Of a stretch of DNA of 64,000 nucleotides, positions 26,831 through 36,149 are shown piece by piece. Both the position numbers and the translations under genes were made by a program. The notes under the pieces are model-generated. The model made no database searches, was not told the DNA's origin, and worked only from the letters and a program-made list of their open reading frames with translations. Positions within the stretch are counted from its first letter, which is position 1; every line of letters starts with the position of its first letter. This DNA is from Clostridium rhizosphaerae (GTDB lineage Bacteria; Bacillota; Clostridia; Clostridiales; Clostridiaceae), in the NCBI RefSeq assembly GCF_016765585.1, contig NZ_JAESWC010000004.1, positions 1-64,000 of the forward strand, read 5' to 3'.

Positions 26831-28402
26831 TTATTTCTGTTTTATTGCATCTAAACGTGTCTTAATATAATCTTGAAGTCCTAAAGTGTCAAGCTGCTTT
26901 ACATATGAATCCCACTCTTTGTCAACATCTGCTTGTCCAGAAATCCATTGTGCACTCTTTTGCTTAATATAATCTTTAATAGCTGTTTGTTCATCAGAGA
27001 ACTTGGCAGAATCCTTTACAGAAACCCAGTATTCAGGAATTGGCTTCTTTGTTAAAGCTGATTGATAAGCTTTATCAGTACCTCCCTTTTCATCAAATGC
27101 AGGATTATCCTCTTTCACCTTAAAACCAGCTGGAATGTAATGAGGCAAAGACTGAATCCATAGATTTGGCCAGCTATATTCATCCTGTTCTTCTTTAGAT
27201 AATACCTTAGTTGCGTCAAGTGAACGGTAGCCGTCACCTTCCTTTATAAGAGTTTTACCTAGAGGTCCACGGTTAGTCTGAAGTGAATTTTCCAATTCAA
27301 ATGCATTGTCCCACCATCTGCAGATTGCGGCTGGATTCTTAGCTTTATCGGTAATAACTACCTGGTTCTTAAGTACAGATGTTCCATAAGAACTTCTTAG
27401 CCATACTGGAGTGCTGCCATCTCCACTAGTTAGTACTGGAAGAGGTTCCCAATCAGGCTTTGATCCAGCTGCATATGGCATAAAATCTCCACTACCATAA
27501 GCTATAACTACACCATACTTGTCCTGGGCACCCTTTGCCTTCCATTGGTTCAGGTCTTGAGTAAATATCTCTGGATCTATAAGTCCTTCTTTATATAAAC
27601 TGTTTAAATACTTTATGCTGTTTTTATATTGAGCAGTATTAGCTCCAAAAGTCAGCTTATCATCAGCCATGGTAAATCCAAGATCATCCATAGACATACC
27701 AAACCAGCCAGCTAAATAGTTAAGATGCTTATTATTTGGGTCAGCAGAGAATGGTATTAAACCTGCAGTTTTGAAGGCCTTTAATACATTACGTAAATCC
27801 TCTGTTGTCTTAGGCATTTGAAGTCCAAGTTTCTTTAACCATTTTGTATTAATATATGGACTGAAGTCAACCTGTGGTGCTTCCAAAGCATAAGGAATTG
27901 AATAAATGTGTCCGTCTGGTGCTGTCATAGCATCTCTAACACCAGGTAAATCAAGTATTTTCTCTATATTAGGACAATATTTCTTAAAGTAATCTTCTAA
28001 AGGAATAAAGGTTTTCATATCAACGCCATACTTCAAAATATCTGTGTCACTTAAAGTCCATCCGGCGATAACATCAGCATAGTCACCTGAACTTAAAGCC
28101 AGGCTTAATTTTTCCTTTGCAATTTCAAAAGGAAATGTTTGAAGGTTCACCTTGATACCTGTCTGCTTCTCTAATACAGGCATCATATAATATTTTCCTG
28201 TTTTACTGGAGTCATCTGCAAATAGAGAAAATGAATATTTTCCTGCATCAACTATAGGCAACCCCTTTTCATGCATATCCCCGATGCTTTTCATTGAACT
28301 TCCTGATGCACTTTCTGCACTTTTTTTCGCGCAGCCTGTTGCAAGTGTCATGATGGTCATTGTAACTGCAACTAATGATAAAAGTAACTTCTTTCTTTTC
28401 AT
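26831..28402 (-). CDS. ABC transporter sugar-binding lipoprotein
   Basis: A 523-residue extracellular solute-binding protein of the large LplA/YtcQ-like type (family 1). The N-terminus has a basic MKRKK, a hydrophobic stretch and the lipobox LATGC, so Cys24 would be lipid-anchored. The rest is a two-lobe periplasmic-binding fold (KTGIKVNLQTFPF, GVVIAYGSGDF, WDNAFELENSL). It is the only clearly exported product of the locus and should deliver N-glycan oligosaccharides or glyco-amino acids to the two permeases upstream. It has its own terminator downstream, as often seen for highly expressed binding proteins. Confidence 0.92.
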   Translation of the reverse strand: MKRKKLLLSLVAVTMTIMTLATGCAKKSAESASGSSMKSIGDMHEKGLPIVDAGKYSFSLFADDSSKTGKYYMMPVLEKQTGIKVNLQTFPFEIAKEKLSLALSSGDYADVIAGWTLSDTDILKYGVDMKTFIPLEDYFKKYCPNIEKILDLPGVRDAMTAPDGHIYSIPYALEAPQVDFSPYINTKWLKKLGLQMPKTTEDLRNVLKAFKTAGLIPFSADPNNKHLNYLAGWFGMSMDDLGFTMADDKLTFGANTAQYKNSIKYLNSLYKEGLIDPEIFTQDLNQWKAKGAQDKYGVVIAYGSGDFMPYAAGSKPDWEPLPVLTSGDGSTPVWLRSSYGTSVLKNQVVITDKAKNPAAICRWWDNAFELENSLQTNRGPLGKTLIKEGDGYRSLDATKVLSKEEQDEYSWPNLWIQSLPHYIPAGFKVKEDNPAFDEKGGTDKAYQSALTKKPIPEYWVSVKDSAKFSDEQTAIKDYIKQKSAQWISGQADVDKEWDSYVKQLDTLGLQDYIKTRLDAIKQK

Positions 28403-28587
28403 AGAAACCCCTCCATTATATTATTTATTTATACCAAAGTCTTATTAATGGGCTTTATACCCATAGCAGACTGAATGGCCTTAAGTATAGAGAAGCCGGC
28501 TTAACTTATAAGATATGTATTTGTAAAGCTGGCCTTCCCAAAAGAATGTTACAAAAGTAAACTTTGTTTTTAAGCTATAACGCTATA

Positions 28588-29490
28588 TTAACCCTTTACA
28601 GAGCCAATCATGACTCCCTTAACAAAGTGTTTTTGAACAAATGGGTACAGAACTAATACTGGAATACTTGATATAATAATTAATGAGTATTTCATTAGCT
28701 CCATTACTTGACGTCTTTTCTCAAATTCAGCCTGTTGCTCCACTGAAGTTAAAGTCTGTGCTAACTGCTGTTGATTCTGTACAAGGATAGAACGTAAAAC
28801 CAGCTGCAAAGGGAACTTGCTCTCTGACTTCATGTAGAGTAATGCTGAGAAATAAGAGTTCCAAATACCTACTCCATAATACAATACCATTATTGCAACA
28901 ATAGAACCTGAAACAGGTAAGGCAATGCTGAAGAAGAACCTGCCATGTCCACAGCCATCTATTGCTGCTGCATCATACAATTCTTCTGAAATATTCATCT
29001 TGAAAAAGGTTCTTGCTACAATCATATTGAACACGCTCAATGCCCCTGGAACTATTAGTGACCACATGGTATCCAGCATATGCATATTTTTTATAACCAA
29101 ATATGTCGGAATCATACCACCGCTTAAAAACATAGTAACCATATAAAAAAACATTACGAATTTCTTGCCTTGAAACTTATCCCTTGAAAGTGCATATGCT
29201 GTAGGCAGTGTCAAAGCCAGACTAAGAAAAGTACCAACTGCGGTATAAAAAATGGAATTTAAGAACCCTGTTATTACCTGCTTATTCTTGAACACCTCTT
29301 CATAACCCTTAAAATTAATTCCTACCGGAAATAAAGTAACATTACCCCCAGCTACTGCCTTTGGATCACTAATTGAAGATATCACAATAAAGTAAAGTGG
29401 ATATGCTACAATTATGAAGATTGCAGTAAGAATTATAAAAACAACTGCATCATAAATTTTGTCGTGTCCTGAGCGTTTACCTCTTTTCAT
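28588..29490 (-). CDS. ABC sugar transporter permease (LplC/YtcP-like)
   Basis: About 300 residues with six predicted membrane helices (first AVVFIILTAIFIIVAYPLYFIVI). The EAA loop that contacts the ATPase is DAAAIDGCGHGRFFFSIALPVSG (about residues 195-217). This is the second permease of the importer. It ends PFVQKHFVKGVMIGSVKG, the usual C-terminus of this subfamily. ATG at 29490, 7 bases after GGGGGA, is preferred over the ATG two codons upstream. That ribosome binding site is the end of a two-unit hairpin repeat. No ABC ATPase gene lies nearby; the importer likely uses a shared MsmX-type ATPase. Confidence 0.9.
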   Translation of the reverse strand: MKRGKRSGHDKIYDAVVFIILTAIFIIVAYPLYFIVISSISDPKAVAGGNVTLFPVGINFKGYEEVFKNKQVITGFLNSIFYTAVGTFLSLALTLPTAYALSRDKFQGKKFVMFFYMVTMFLSGGMIPTYLVIKNMHMLDTMWSLIVPGALSVFNMIVARTFFKMNISEELYDAAAIDGCGHGRFFFSIALPVSGSIVAIMVLYYGVGIWNSYFSALLYMKSESKFPLQLVLRSILVQNQQQLAQTLTSVEQQAEFEKRRQVMELMKYSLIIISSIPVLVLYPFVQKHFVKGVMIGSVKG

Positions 29491-29502
29491 CGTCATTCCC
29501 CC

Positions 29503-29656
29503 TTTTAGTCAGAAGCACTGAGCAATTAAAGACTCTCGCTTCCGCTCGAAAATTGCTCGTTAAAGTCCATTTAGGACTTTAGTTCGGTGCAACCTGAACT
29601 CGCTCATTACCATTCGCTAGGTTGCCCGTTAAAGTCCATTTAGGACTTTAACCTCC
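29503..29656 (-). repeat. intercistronic hairpin repeat, two units
   Basis: It lies between the two permease genes. On the minus strand it starts GGAGG directly after the TAA of the upstream permease (TAAGGAGG). It then has two units, each with hairpin I (GTTAAAGTCC with GGACTTTAAC) and hairpin II. The hairpin II stems are GCAACCT with AGGTTGC and GAGCAATT with AATTGCTC, i.e. different sequence but the same pairing. It ends GTGCTTCTGACTAAAAGGGGG at the ribosome binding site of the next permease. Confidence 0.9.
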
Positions 29657-30613
29657 TTACCATATACTAATTCCTGAAAGCTTATCAGCTATCTTGTTTA
29701 CAGCTATCAATAAAACCGCATTTATTGCTGAATTGAACAAGCCAATTGCTGAAGAATAGGAAACATTATTATCTACAAGACCTACTTTGTATACATAAGT
29801 TGATATAACCTGAGATACGCCTAAGTTTAAGTCATTCTGAAGCAAAAATACCTTCTCGAAGCCAACTGACAAAATACTGCCGCAGCTTAGTATCAGTAGA
29901 ATAGTAGCCGTAGGGATAATACTTGGAAAATCGATATGACGCACAATTTGAAATTTACTAGCTCCATCCATAACTGCTGCCTCATGTAATTCCGGGCTTA
30001 CTGAGGAAAGAGCTGCAAAATATATAACTGAACCCCATCCCATGCTCTGCCATACACCTGACCATACATATATGTGTCTCCAATAACTCTTATCGGCCAT
30101 AAAGTTAATAGGTTTAAAGCCAAAGATTTGTATAATATGATTAACTACTCCCACACTTGGAGATAGGAACAGTAACAACATACCGCACATAACCACCGTA
30201 GAAATAAAGTTTGGTGCATAGGTTACACTCTGTATTACTTTTCTGTATCTCTTATGACGGAAGGAATTCAATAACAAAGCAAGTATGATTGGAATTGGAA
30301 ATCCAGCAATCAATGAGTAGATACTAACTGAGAAGGTATTCCAAATTGTTTGGAAAAAATATGGTGACTCAAAATATCTTTTAAAATACTCCAATCCTAC
30401 CCAATGACTACCAAAGAAACCTAACTTCGCATTATAGTTTCTGAAAGCAATCTGTACTCCGTAAAGAGGAATATAGCTGAAAATAAAGGTTATAACTATT
30501 CCAGGGAGAACAAACAGCCAGAGAACATAGTCTCGTTTAAAATTTTTTATAAAATTAGAACTTTTTTTTGGCTTTACATTTAATTGCCTTACTTCTTGCA
30601 TACTCATACGCAT
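29657..30613 (-). CDS. ABC sugar transporter permease (LplB/YteP-like)
   Basis: A 318-residue integral membrane protein with six helices, the first being VLWLFVLPGIVITFIFSYIPL. The EAA loop is EAAVMDGASKFQIVRHIDFPSI (about residues 205-226). It is the first permease of the glycan importer and belongs to the LplB group that pairs with LplC-like permeases and LplA-like binding proteins. The gene follows the transglutaminase-fold gene by 7 bases, so both are probably on one transcript. GAGGAG precedes two possible starts (30613 and 30607). The stop codon is immediately followed by the GGAGG that opens the hairpin repeat. Confidence 0.9.
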   Translation of the reverse strand: MRMSMQEVRQLNVKPKKSSNFIKNFKRDYVLWLFVLPGIVITFIFSYIPLYGVQIAFRNYNAKLGFFGSHWVGLEYFKRYFESPYFFQTIWNTFSVSIYSLIAGFPIPIILALLLNSFRHKRYRKVIQSVTYAPNFISTVVMCGMLLLFLSPSVGVVNHIIQIFGFKPINFMADKSYWRHIYVWSGVWQSMGWGSVIYFAALSSVSPELHEAAVMDGASKFQIVRHIDFPSIIPTATILLILSCGSILSVGFEKVFLLQNDLNLGVSQVISTYVYKVGLVDNNVSYSSAIGLFNSAINAVLLIAVNKIADKLSGISIW

Positions 30614-30620
30614 CTTCTCC

Positions 30621-33170
30621 TCATTTCTTTAACAAATTTTCAAGTAGCAATTCGCCTATACCTACATGGTATCCAGACATAGCGAAAACTGCGACTAGAT
30701 CCTTTTCTACTACTAGAACCAATGGCATTCCCTTAGTTCCAATCGAAAATCCATCATAGATGTCCGCCAAAGAGGCAGCTTCTTCCTGCTGTAGGTATTG
30801 CTTAATATGAGGGATTTTTTCTAATGTCTTTTGTAACGTAGGGTCATTTAACTCCTCTTTATCACTTAAAACAAAAACTATATTTTCTACTTTTTTATTA
30901 AAATCATCACTAGCTTCAATCATTTCATTTAGAAGGTGTTCCGTAGGCTCTGCTCCTACATCTAACCAGGCTACAATATTTTTTTCTTTTAGAAGCTGTG
31001 ATAAATGTATAGTTTCACCATTAAGCTGCACTAGTTTTCTATCTTCAAGTGGTACCCGCATCTTTTTTGTGTCTTTTTCCTGCAAAGAAAGAGTAATAGC
31101 TTTTTCGCAGCCGCTCTCTATCTCGGTAAAGTATAAACAGCTATCTATGGTACCATCAGGTAGTCTATTTGCAGTCATCACTCGATACTTCCCAGGCTTC
31201 ACATTATAAGATATAGTATCAGACTGCCATTGTATATCTTCAAAGTCTAAACTTTTATATGCTCCATTTTCCAATATAGCTACTGAATAATTTTTATGAT
31301 AAACAAAATTGTCTGCATTCTTTTTTAAAAGAACTAGTCTTGCATCTCTGAATTCTAAATCTCGCAAAGATTCAGAAGCAATATTCCAAGTTCCATTCTT
31401 ATAGAACTCCAAAGAACCATCTGTCTTCTCTATCCTAGCAGGAATCCCTAAGGTTCTTAAGACAGCTACAAAGGCAATTTTCATTGTCAATTCATTACCT
31501 ACTCCAAGTTCCAACGCCCCCACCGGCGAAGCACTTAAGTTAGAATATTCTAATTCATTATTAAGCTGAATCTTTTCCCTTATATAATTCTCTACTTTCT
31601 CTGGTTCATCTCTAAATTCGATTATTTGCTTATCCGTAAGACTTTTTGCAATATATCTTCTATAATTAAAAATCATTTCATTAGAGATGCGTGGGCACAG
31701 TATATAATTTACAAATATCTCCCTTTCAAACTCATCTGCAAAAGGCATTGCCTCAGTTAAATGCTCTTTCAAAATCTCTTTCGTGATATCTGAAAGATCT
31801 TTTTTCTGCAGGCTCTCTAGTAAATCTATTTTATAAGAAAAATACTTATTTGTTTCATCATCTTCTAAAAATGCAATAATTTGATCATAGTTTCCTCTTG
31901 TATTAATTAAAAATGTCTCAATCTTATTACTGCTTTCCAAATACTTCTTTGCATATTCCTTTGCACTTACTGTATTGTAAAGCGTTGCTTCATAAGCTTT
32001 TCTCTTTTCTTCTGCTCTGCTGCCTCTCTTTTTTTGTTCTGCTTCCTGTTCCTTAGTTAAAGGCTTATCTTTGATTCCACCAACAGGTGGCACCATTTCT
32101 ATCAGAGCTGGTTCTGTTTCAAAAGTATTTTCTCCAAGCACTAATTCTACCTTTGTAGTCTTTCGTACATCTACCTTTTGGTAGCAGTATTCGTTTTCAC
32201 TATGTGCAAACACCACTATGTCCCCTAAACCAGTGATAAACTTTGCAACACCATCACTGTTGGTTTTTAAATGTGCCAATGGAAAAAATTCTGCAAAGTT
32301 GATAATTTCAAATTTCACGTCAATATCTTTTAGCGGTCTGCCTTCCTTGCCTACCACCTTTACTACCAGTTCTCTTGTTTCTGCATAATGTGGCGTCAGA
32401 TTCACTTCTGTAAGATGTCCTGTCCGACTGGTTATCAGTTCATTTTCAGTCATATCTGAGAACACGCGGCTGTGCATCAGCATTCCTCTTGACGCAGGAA
32501 GTTCAAACCATCCTGTATTCAACCTGATTTCAGGTTCACAGGCTCCAAGATAATTCCACTTGCCGTCAATCAAGACTTCCACCCAGGCATGATTATCATC
32601 ACAATGAGCCCATCGTGGTGTATAACACTGCCTTGCAGGTATAAAAACACTTCGGAGTGCAGCAATGGTAAGAACAGATTCTTCTCCGCACCTGCCATAT
32701 GCATTTCGTATAATTGAAAAAGGCGACAATGTTCTAATGTCCGTACTTTGATAGGTTGCTTTTTCAAGGCACCAGTAATTTACCTCTATAGCTGCTTCAT
32801 ACATACCCTTTCCCTTGATTCTTGGATAAATTTCGTTAAAAAATTCTTCACTATAGAACTCTATATTCTCATTATTAATTCTGTATTGGAGAACATAGTT
32901 TAGAAAAGTCAAACCGTCAATTGACTCTCCCCAGGGAACAAGTTTTCTGACTTTAAGAGCATGTCTTACAAATTTCAAAAACAATTTTCCATCATAATTT
33001 GCCAAATCGCTAAGCGGCATATAGGCATACAAGAACTTCAAACAGATTTGTTCTTCTTCGTTACAAGAGTCCAATACCTGAAAAAGAGGATTTTCTCTAT
33101 GTGCTGCCAGAGTTCTGATTTCCTCAAACCGCTTTTCAATTTTCTCCCGTTGTCTTTCTGTTAAAAGCAT
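30621..33170 (-). CDS. transglutaminase-fold protein, duplicated core
   Basis: An 849-residue protein. Residues 150-215 form a transglutaminase/papain-like core: catalytic Cys161 in YGRCGEES, His194 in DDNHAWVEV, and an acidic residue in GACEPE (probably Glu212). A carboxypeptidase-regulatory-like beta domain follows (KVVGKEGRPLKDIDVKFE, about 270-335). Near residue 560, GVGNELTMKIAFVAVLRTLGIPAR repeats the core pattern without the Cys, so a second, probably inactive copy is present. The C-terminal 120 residues are thioredoxin-like in feel. The family is known from bacterial glycan loci without a fixed function. Eukaryotic cytoplasmic PNGase uses the same fold, so an amidase on N-glycan-Asn or peptide is a reasonable guess. 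No signal peptide. Confidence 0.75.
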   Translation of the reverse strand: MLLTERQREKIEKRFEEIRTLAAHRENPLFQVLDSCNEEEQICLKFLYAYMPLSDLANYDGKLFLKFVRHALKVRKLVPWGESIDGLTFLNYVLQYRINNENIEFYSEEFFNEIYPRIKGKGMYEAAIEVNYWCLEKATYQSTDIRTLSPFSIIRNAYGRCGEESVLTIAALRSVFIPARQCYTPRWAHCDDNHAWVEVLIDGKWNYLGACEPEIRLNTGWFELPASRGMLMHSRVFSDMTENELITSRTGHLTEVNLTPHYAETRELVVKVVGKEGRPLKDIDVKFEIINFAEFFPLAHLKTNSDGVAKFITGLGDIVVFAHSENEYCYQKVDVRKTTKVELVLGENTFETEPALIEMVPPVGGIKDKPLTKEQEAEQKKRGSRAEEKRKAYEATLYNTVSAKEYAKKYLESSNKIETFLINTRGNYDQIIAFLEDDETNKYFSYKIDLLESLQKKDLSDITKEILKEHLTEAMPFADEFEREIFVNYILCPRISNEMIFNYRRYIAKSLTDKQIIEFRDEPEKVENYIREKIQLNNELEYSNLSASPVGALELGVGNELTMKIAFVAVLRTLGIPARIEKTDGSLEFYKNGTWNIASESLRDLEFRDARLVLLKKNADNFVYHKNYSVAILENGAYKSLDFEDIQWQSDTISYNVKPGKYRVMTANRLPDGTIDSCLYFTEIESGCEKAITLSLQEKDTKKMRVPLEDRKLVQLNGETIHLSQLLKEKNIVAWLDVGAEPTEHLLNEMIEASDDFNKKVENIVFVLSDKEELNDPTLQKTLEKIPHIKQYLQQEEAASLADIYDGFSIGTKGMPLVLVVEKDLVAVFAMSGYHVGIGELLLENLLKK

Positions 33171-33230
33171 GATTACTCACCCCCAAATTTTATCTTATTC
33201 CATCATACTTAGTGAGTTTTGGTTATTTAA

Positions 33231-34520
33231 TTAATTATGTGTAACAACGGCTCCAGCTCCACCATACATATCTATTTCGTCTTCTAGCTCCACCTTAATA
33301 ACCGTTATGTGTTCATTAGCATCTTCTGGTGAAATATATATCCATGTAGTACCTGGTATATTAAACCAAGGAACACCTCCATGAACTTCATGTTTTAGTT
33401 CTTTGCTTGTATGTAATACACTTATACGCTTAATAGGTGTGGATAAACCTTTTAAGCAAAGACTTTCCTGAGGTGTATCATGTACAAATAGATATAAGGT
33501 CTTCTTATCCTTTGATAGTGTACTGCCGCCTGCCCAATACCTCTGCATAATACCTTCCCTTGTACCATGGATTGCCTCTTCATTCTGACGAATCCAATTA
33601 CCTAAACCAATGAGAATATCCTGTTGCTGCTCAGGTATTGTTCCATCTTCCATAGGTCCTACATCTAAAAGCATATTACCTCCCATGCTGATGCAATCTA
33701 CAAACATACGAATAATTTGCTTTAGTGTTTTGTAGTGATTATCATGAGGTACATATCCCCAGGAATCATTTATTGTTGTACAAAACTCCCATGGCCCTTC
33801 TGGTCTTGTAATAGGAATTCCTTGTTCAGGAGTTTTATAATCTCCATACCCTTGTAATCTTGAATTTATAATGATATCTTTGTTAAAGCTTTGCAGATAT
33901 TCCTTAAATGAAGGCAAATTCCACTGCTTTGCACTTCTCTCCCAGTCACCGTCAAACCACAATAAATCCACTTTGCCATAATTAGTTAATAGTTCTGACA
34001 ATTGATGATTATTGAATTCTAAGAAGCGTTTCCACTTATCTTCATCTTGAACCCCATCTGTTGGATTAGAAAACCTATTGACCTTGCTTAAGTCTTCTGG
34101 TATTTCTCCATTTGCATATACAGATGGATAATCTGGGTGAGACCAATCGATAAGAGAATAATAAACTCCTATATGTATGCCTCTTTTTTCAAGCGCATTA
34201 TTAAATTCTTTTATAATATCTTTCTTAGCTGGAGTTTTCTTCATTACACTTAAATCACTGTACTTTGTGTCAAATAAGGCAACTCCATCGTGATGCTTAG
34301 AAGTTAATACTGCGTATTTTGCTCCTGCCTTTTCAATTAGTTCTGCCCAGCTGCCTGCATCGAACTTGCTGGCTGTAAAACCTTCTAATTGTTCCATATA
34401 TTCTTCATAGGAAATTCTTCCATTGAAAAATGACCAAGATTCCGCAATACCTTTTACTGCATATATTCCATAATGGATGAAAATTCCAAGCTTTGCATCC
34501 TCAAACCAATTTTGCATCAT
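33231..34520 (-). CDS. GH29 alpha-L-fucosidase
   Basis: A 429-residue GH29 enzyme, the shortest of the three here. GIFIHYGIYAVKGIAESW, LTSKHHDGVALFDTKYSDL, the nucleophile Asp in VDLLWFDGDWERS (about residue 195) and MGGNMLLDVGPMEDG are conserved. It has no accessory domain beyond a small C-terminal sheet and no signal peptide, so it acts in the cytoplasm on imported fucosylated oligosaccharides. The ATG is preceded by AAAAGGAGG that belongs to the end of a three-unit hairpin repeat, 5 bases before the first of two adjacent ATG codons. Confidence 0.9.
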   Translation of the reverse strand: MMQNWFEDAKLGIFIHYGIYAVKGIAESWSFFNGRISYEEYMEQLEGFTASKFDAGSWAELIEKAGAKYAVLTSKHHDGVALFDTKYSDLSVMKKTPAKKDIIKEFNNALEKRGIHIGVYYSLIDWSHPDYPSVYANGEIPEDLSKVNRFSNPTDGVQDEDKWKRFLEFNNHQLSELLTNYGKVDLLWFDGDWERSAKQWNLPSFKEYLQSFNKDIIINSRLQGYGDYKTPEQGIPITRPEGPWEFCTTINDSWGYVPHDNHYKTLKQIIRMFVDCISMGGNMLLDVGPMEDGTIPEQQQDILIGLGNWIRQNEEAIHGTREGIMQRYWAGGSTLSKDKKTLYLFVHDTPQESLCLKGLSTPIKRISVLHTSKELKHEVHGGVPWFNIPGTTWIYISPEDANEHITVIKVELEDEIDMYGGAGAVVTHN

Positions 34521-34530
34521 AGTCTCCTCC

Positions 34531-34786
34531 TTTTAGTCGGAGCACGGGGCAGTCTGAACTCGCTCGTTTCCACTCGCTAGTCTGCCCGTTAAAGTCCATT
34601 TAGGACTTTAACCTCCTTTTAGTCGGAGCACGGGGCAGTCTGAACTCGCTCGTTTCCACTCGCTAGCCTGCCCGTTAAAGTCCATTTAGGACTTTAACCT
34701 CCTTTCAGTCGGAACACGTGGCAGCCTGACTAGCTCATTGCCATTGCTAGGCTGCTCGTTAAAGGTCATTTAGATCTTTAACCTCC
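34531..34786 (-). repeat. intercistronic hairpin repeat, three tandem units of about 86 bp
   Basis: Units at 34531-34616, 34617-34702 and 34703-34786. The first two differ by about one base, so they are recent duplicates; the third has diverged. Minus-strand unit: AAAGGAGG, hairpin I (GTTAAAGTCC, loop TAAAT, GGACTTTAAC), hairpin II (stem GGGCAG...CTGCCC with apical GGAA flanked by GCGAGT and ACGAGC), tail GTGCTCCGACTAAAAGGAGG. The last GGAGG is the ribosome binding site of the GH29 gene. It lies between GH130 and GH29. Confidence 0.93.
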
Positions 34787-34812
34787 TTTAATAAAATTAC
34801 AATCAAAATATT

Positions 34813-35802
34813 TTATAGTGGATTCTCTTTTGTAAACTTAATTAATTCATCTACCGTTGTAAAAGCTAAACCAGTTACTGTATCAGCACAACCATAATAA
34901 ATAGCAATTCTTCCGGTATCACTGTCTGTAAGCGTTGCACATGGGAATACTACATTTGGTACATCTCCAACACACTCATAATACTCATGTGGCGCTAAAA
35001 TATATGCTGCTGAACGATGCTTTACAATCCAAGGCTTGTCGATGTCTAATATAGCACAACCCATACGATATACAAAACCATTGCATGTATGTAGCACACC
35101 ATGATAAATTAACAGCCATCCTTCATCAGTTTCAATTGGAACAGGACCAGCTCCGATTTTTGTAGACTGCCATGCTGACTTGTCTCCATTATAAGTTGAC
35201 ATAACATGTCTATGATGACCCCAATACTCCAAATCCTTGCTCTGGCTGCAAAAGATATCTCCAAAAGGTGTATGTCCTGTATCACTTGGTCTGCTTAGCA
35301 TCATATAATTTCCATTAATTTTTCTTGGGAATAGTACACCATTTCTATTGTAGGGTAAAAATGCATTCTCTAGCTGATAGAAAGTTTTAAAATCAAATGT
35401 ATATGCTATTCCTATAGTAGGTCCATGATAACCATTACACCAAGTTATGTAATATCTGTCTTCAATATAGCAAACTCTTGGGTCATAACGGTATTCTCTT
35501 TTTGTAATTTCTGAATCTTCTCCTATAAAGCTTATAGGTTTTTCATTAATTTCCCAATGTATTGCATCTTTACTAAATCCAATAAATATATCCATACTAA
35601 TGGATTTACTATCACAGCGAAATACCCCTGCATATCCATCCTCAAAAGGTATTACTGCACTATTAAACACACTATTAGATGTAGGTATTGCATTTCTCCC
35701 AATAATAGGATTATTACTATATCTCCAAACCGGGTCTTTACATCCTACAGGCTTGTCTTGCCATGGCATACTAGGTAATCGATTTCCAATAATTCTACTC
35801 AT
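34813..35802 (-). CDS. GH130 beta-mannoside phosphorylase, probably Man-GlcNAc type
   Basis: A 329-residue five-bladed propeller enzyme. Typical GH130 text: [32 protein letters not shown], then [23 protein letters not shown] (the DPR motif, with the proposed proton donor nearby) and [24 protein letters not shown]. Members of this group split beta-1,4-Man-GlcNAc with phosphate to mannose 1-phosphate and GlcNAc, or act on longer beta-mannosides. In an N-glycan locus the first reaction is expected, at the last step of core breakdown. It is the first gene of the operon, with a promoter and putative operator upstream. Confidence 0.9.
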   Translation of the reverse strand: MSRIIGNRLPSMPWQDKPVGCKDPVWRYSNNPIIGRNAIPTSNSVFNSAVIPFEDGYAGVFRCDSKSISMDIFIGFSKDAIHWEINEKPISFIGEDSEITKREYRYDPRVCYIEDRYYITWCNGYHGPTIGIAYTFDFKTFYQLENAFLPYNRNGVLFPRKINGNYMMLSRPSDTGHTPFGDIFCSQSKDLEYWGHHRHVMSTYNGDKSAWQSTKIGAGPVPIETDEGWLLIYHGVLHTCNGFVYRMGCAILDIDKPWIVKHRSAAYILAPHEYYECVGDVPNVVFPCATLTDSDTGRIAIYYGCADTVTGLAFTTVDELIKFTKENPL

Positions 35803-35895
35803 ATTTTTCCAAAACCTCCAAATACATATTGTAATTTTTCTTCTCTATTTTAATATTTTAACTTTCCCACTTGGCTTAGTTGTATTTATGTATCA

Positions 35896-35957
35896 ATTTT
35901 AACATCCTTTTAACTTTTTTGCAATATTTTTTAACATTTTAATATTTGCAATGTTAA
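35896..35957 (-). promoter_or_regulatory. promoter and putative LacI-type operator of the N-glycan operon
   Basis: Minus strand: -35 TTGCAA (35919-35924), 17-base spacer, -10 TAAAAT (35896-35901). Just upstream is an inverted repeat, TTAACATT and AATGTTAA with an 11-base gap (35931-35957). The same TTTAACAT word recurs within the spacer (near 35899), at 36026, and in the promoter of the LacI gene, so it is a candidate recognition sequence for that regulator. Confidence 0.55.
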
Positions 35958-36149
35958 TTATTTTAAATTAATATTTATCTTCTATATATAAAATTAATTT
36001 TTATTTAGTTATTATTTGAATGCATTTTAACATTATGGATTATTAACCAAAGGATATTTTTAACTTTTTGTTACCTGAGCTTTATCATGTTTGACTAATT
36101 TTAGCGTTTGCTCAACTTCTTTTCAACATATATCTGCATATTTAGCAAC

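Noticed and set aside
28403-28587. Possible riboswitch or attenuator between the permease and binding-protein genes
   Set aside because: Only weak GC-rich complementarity (GGCCAGC, GCCGGC) is visible and no known class fits.
34531-34786. Possible CRISPR array (three tandem repeats of about 86 bp)
   Set aside because: The units are joined without unique spacers, are themselves hairpin elements, and relatives occur singly or in pairs at other gene junctions. No cas genes are present.
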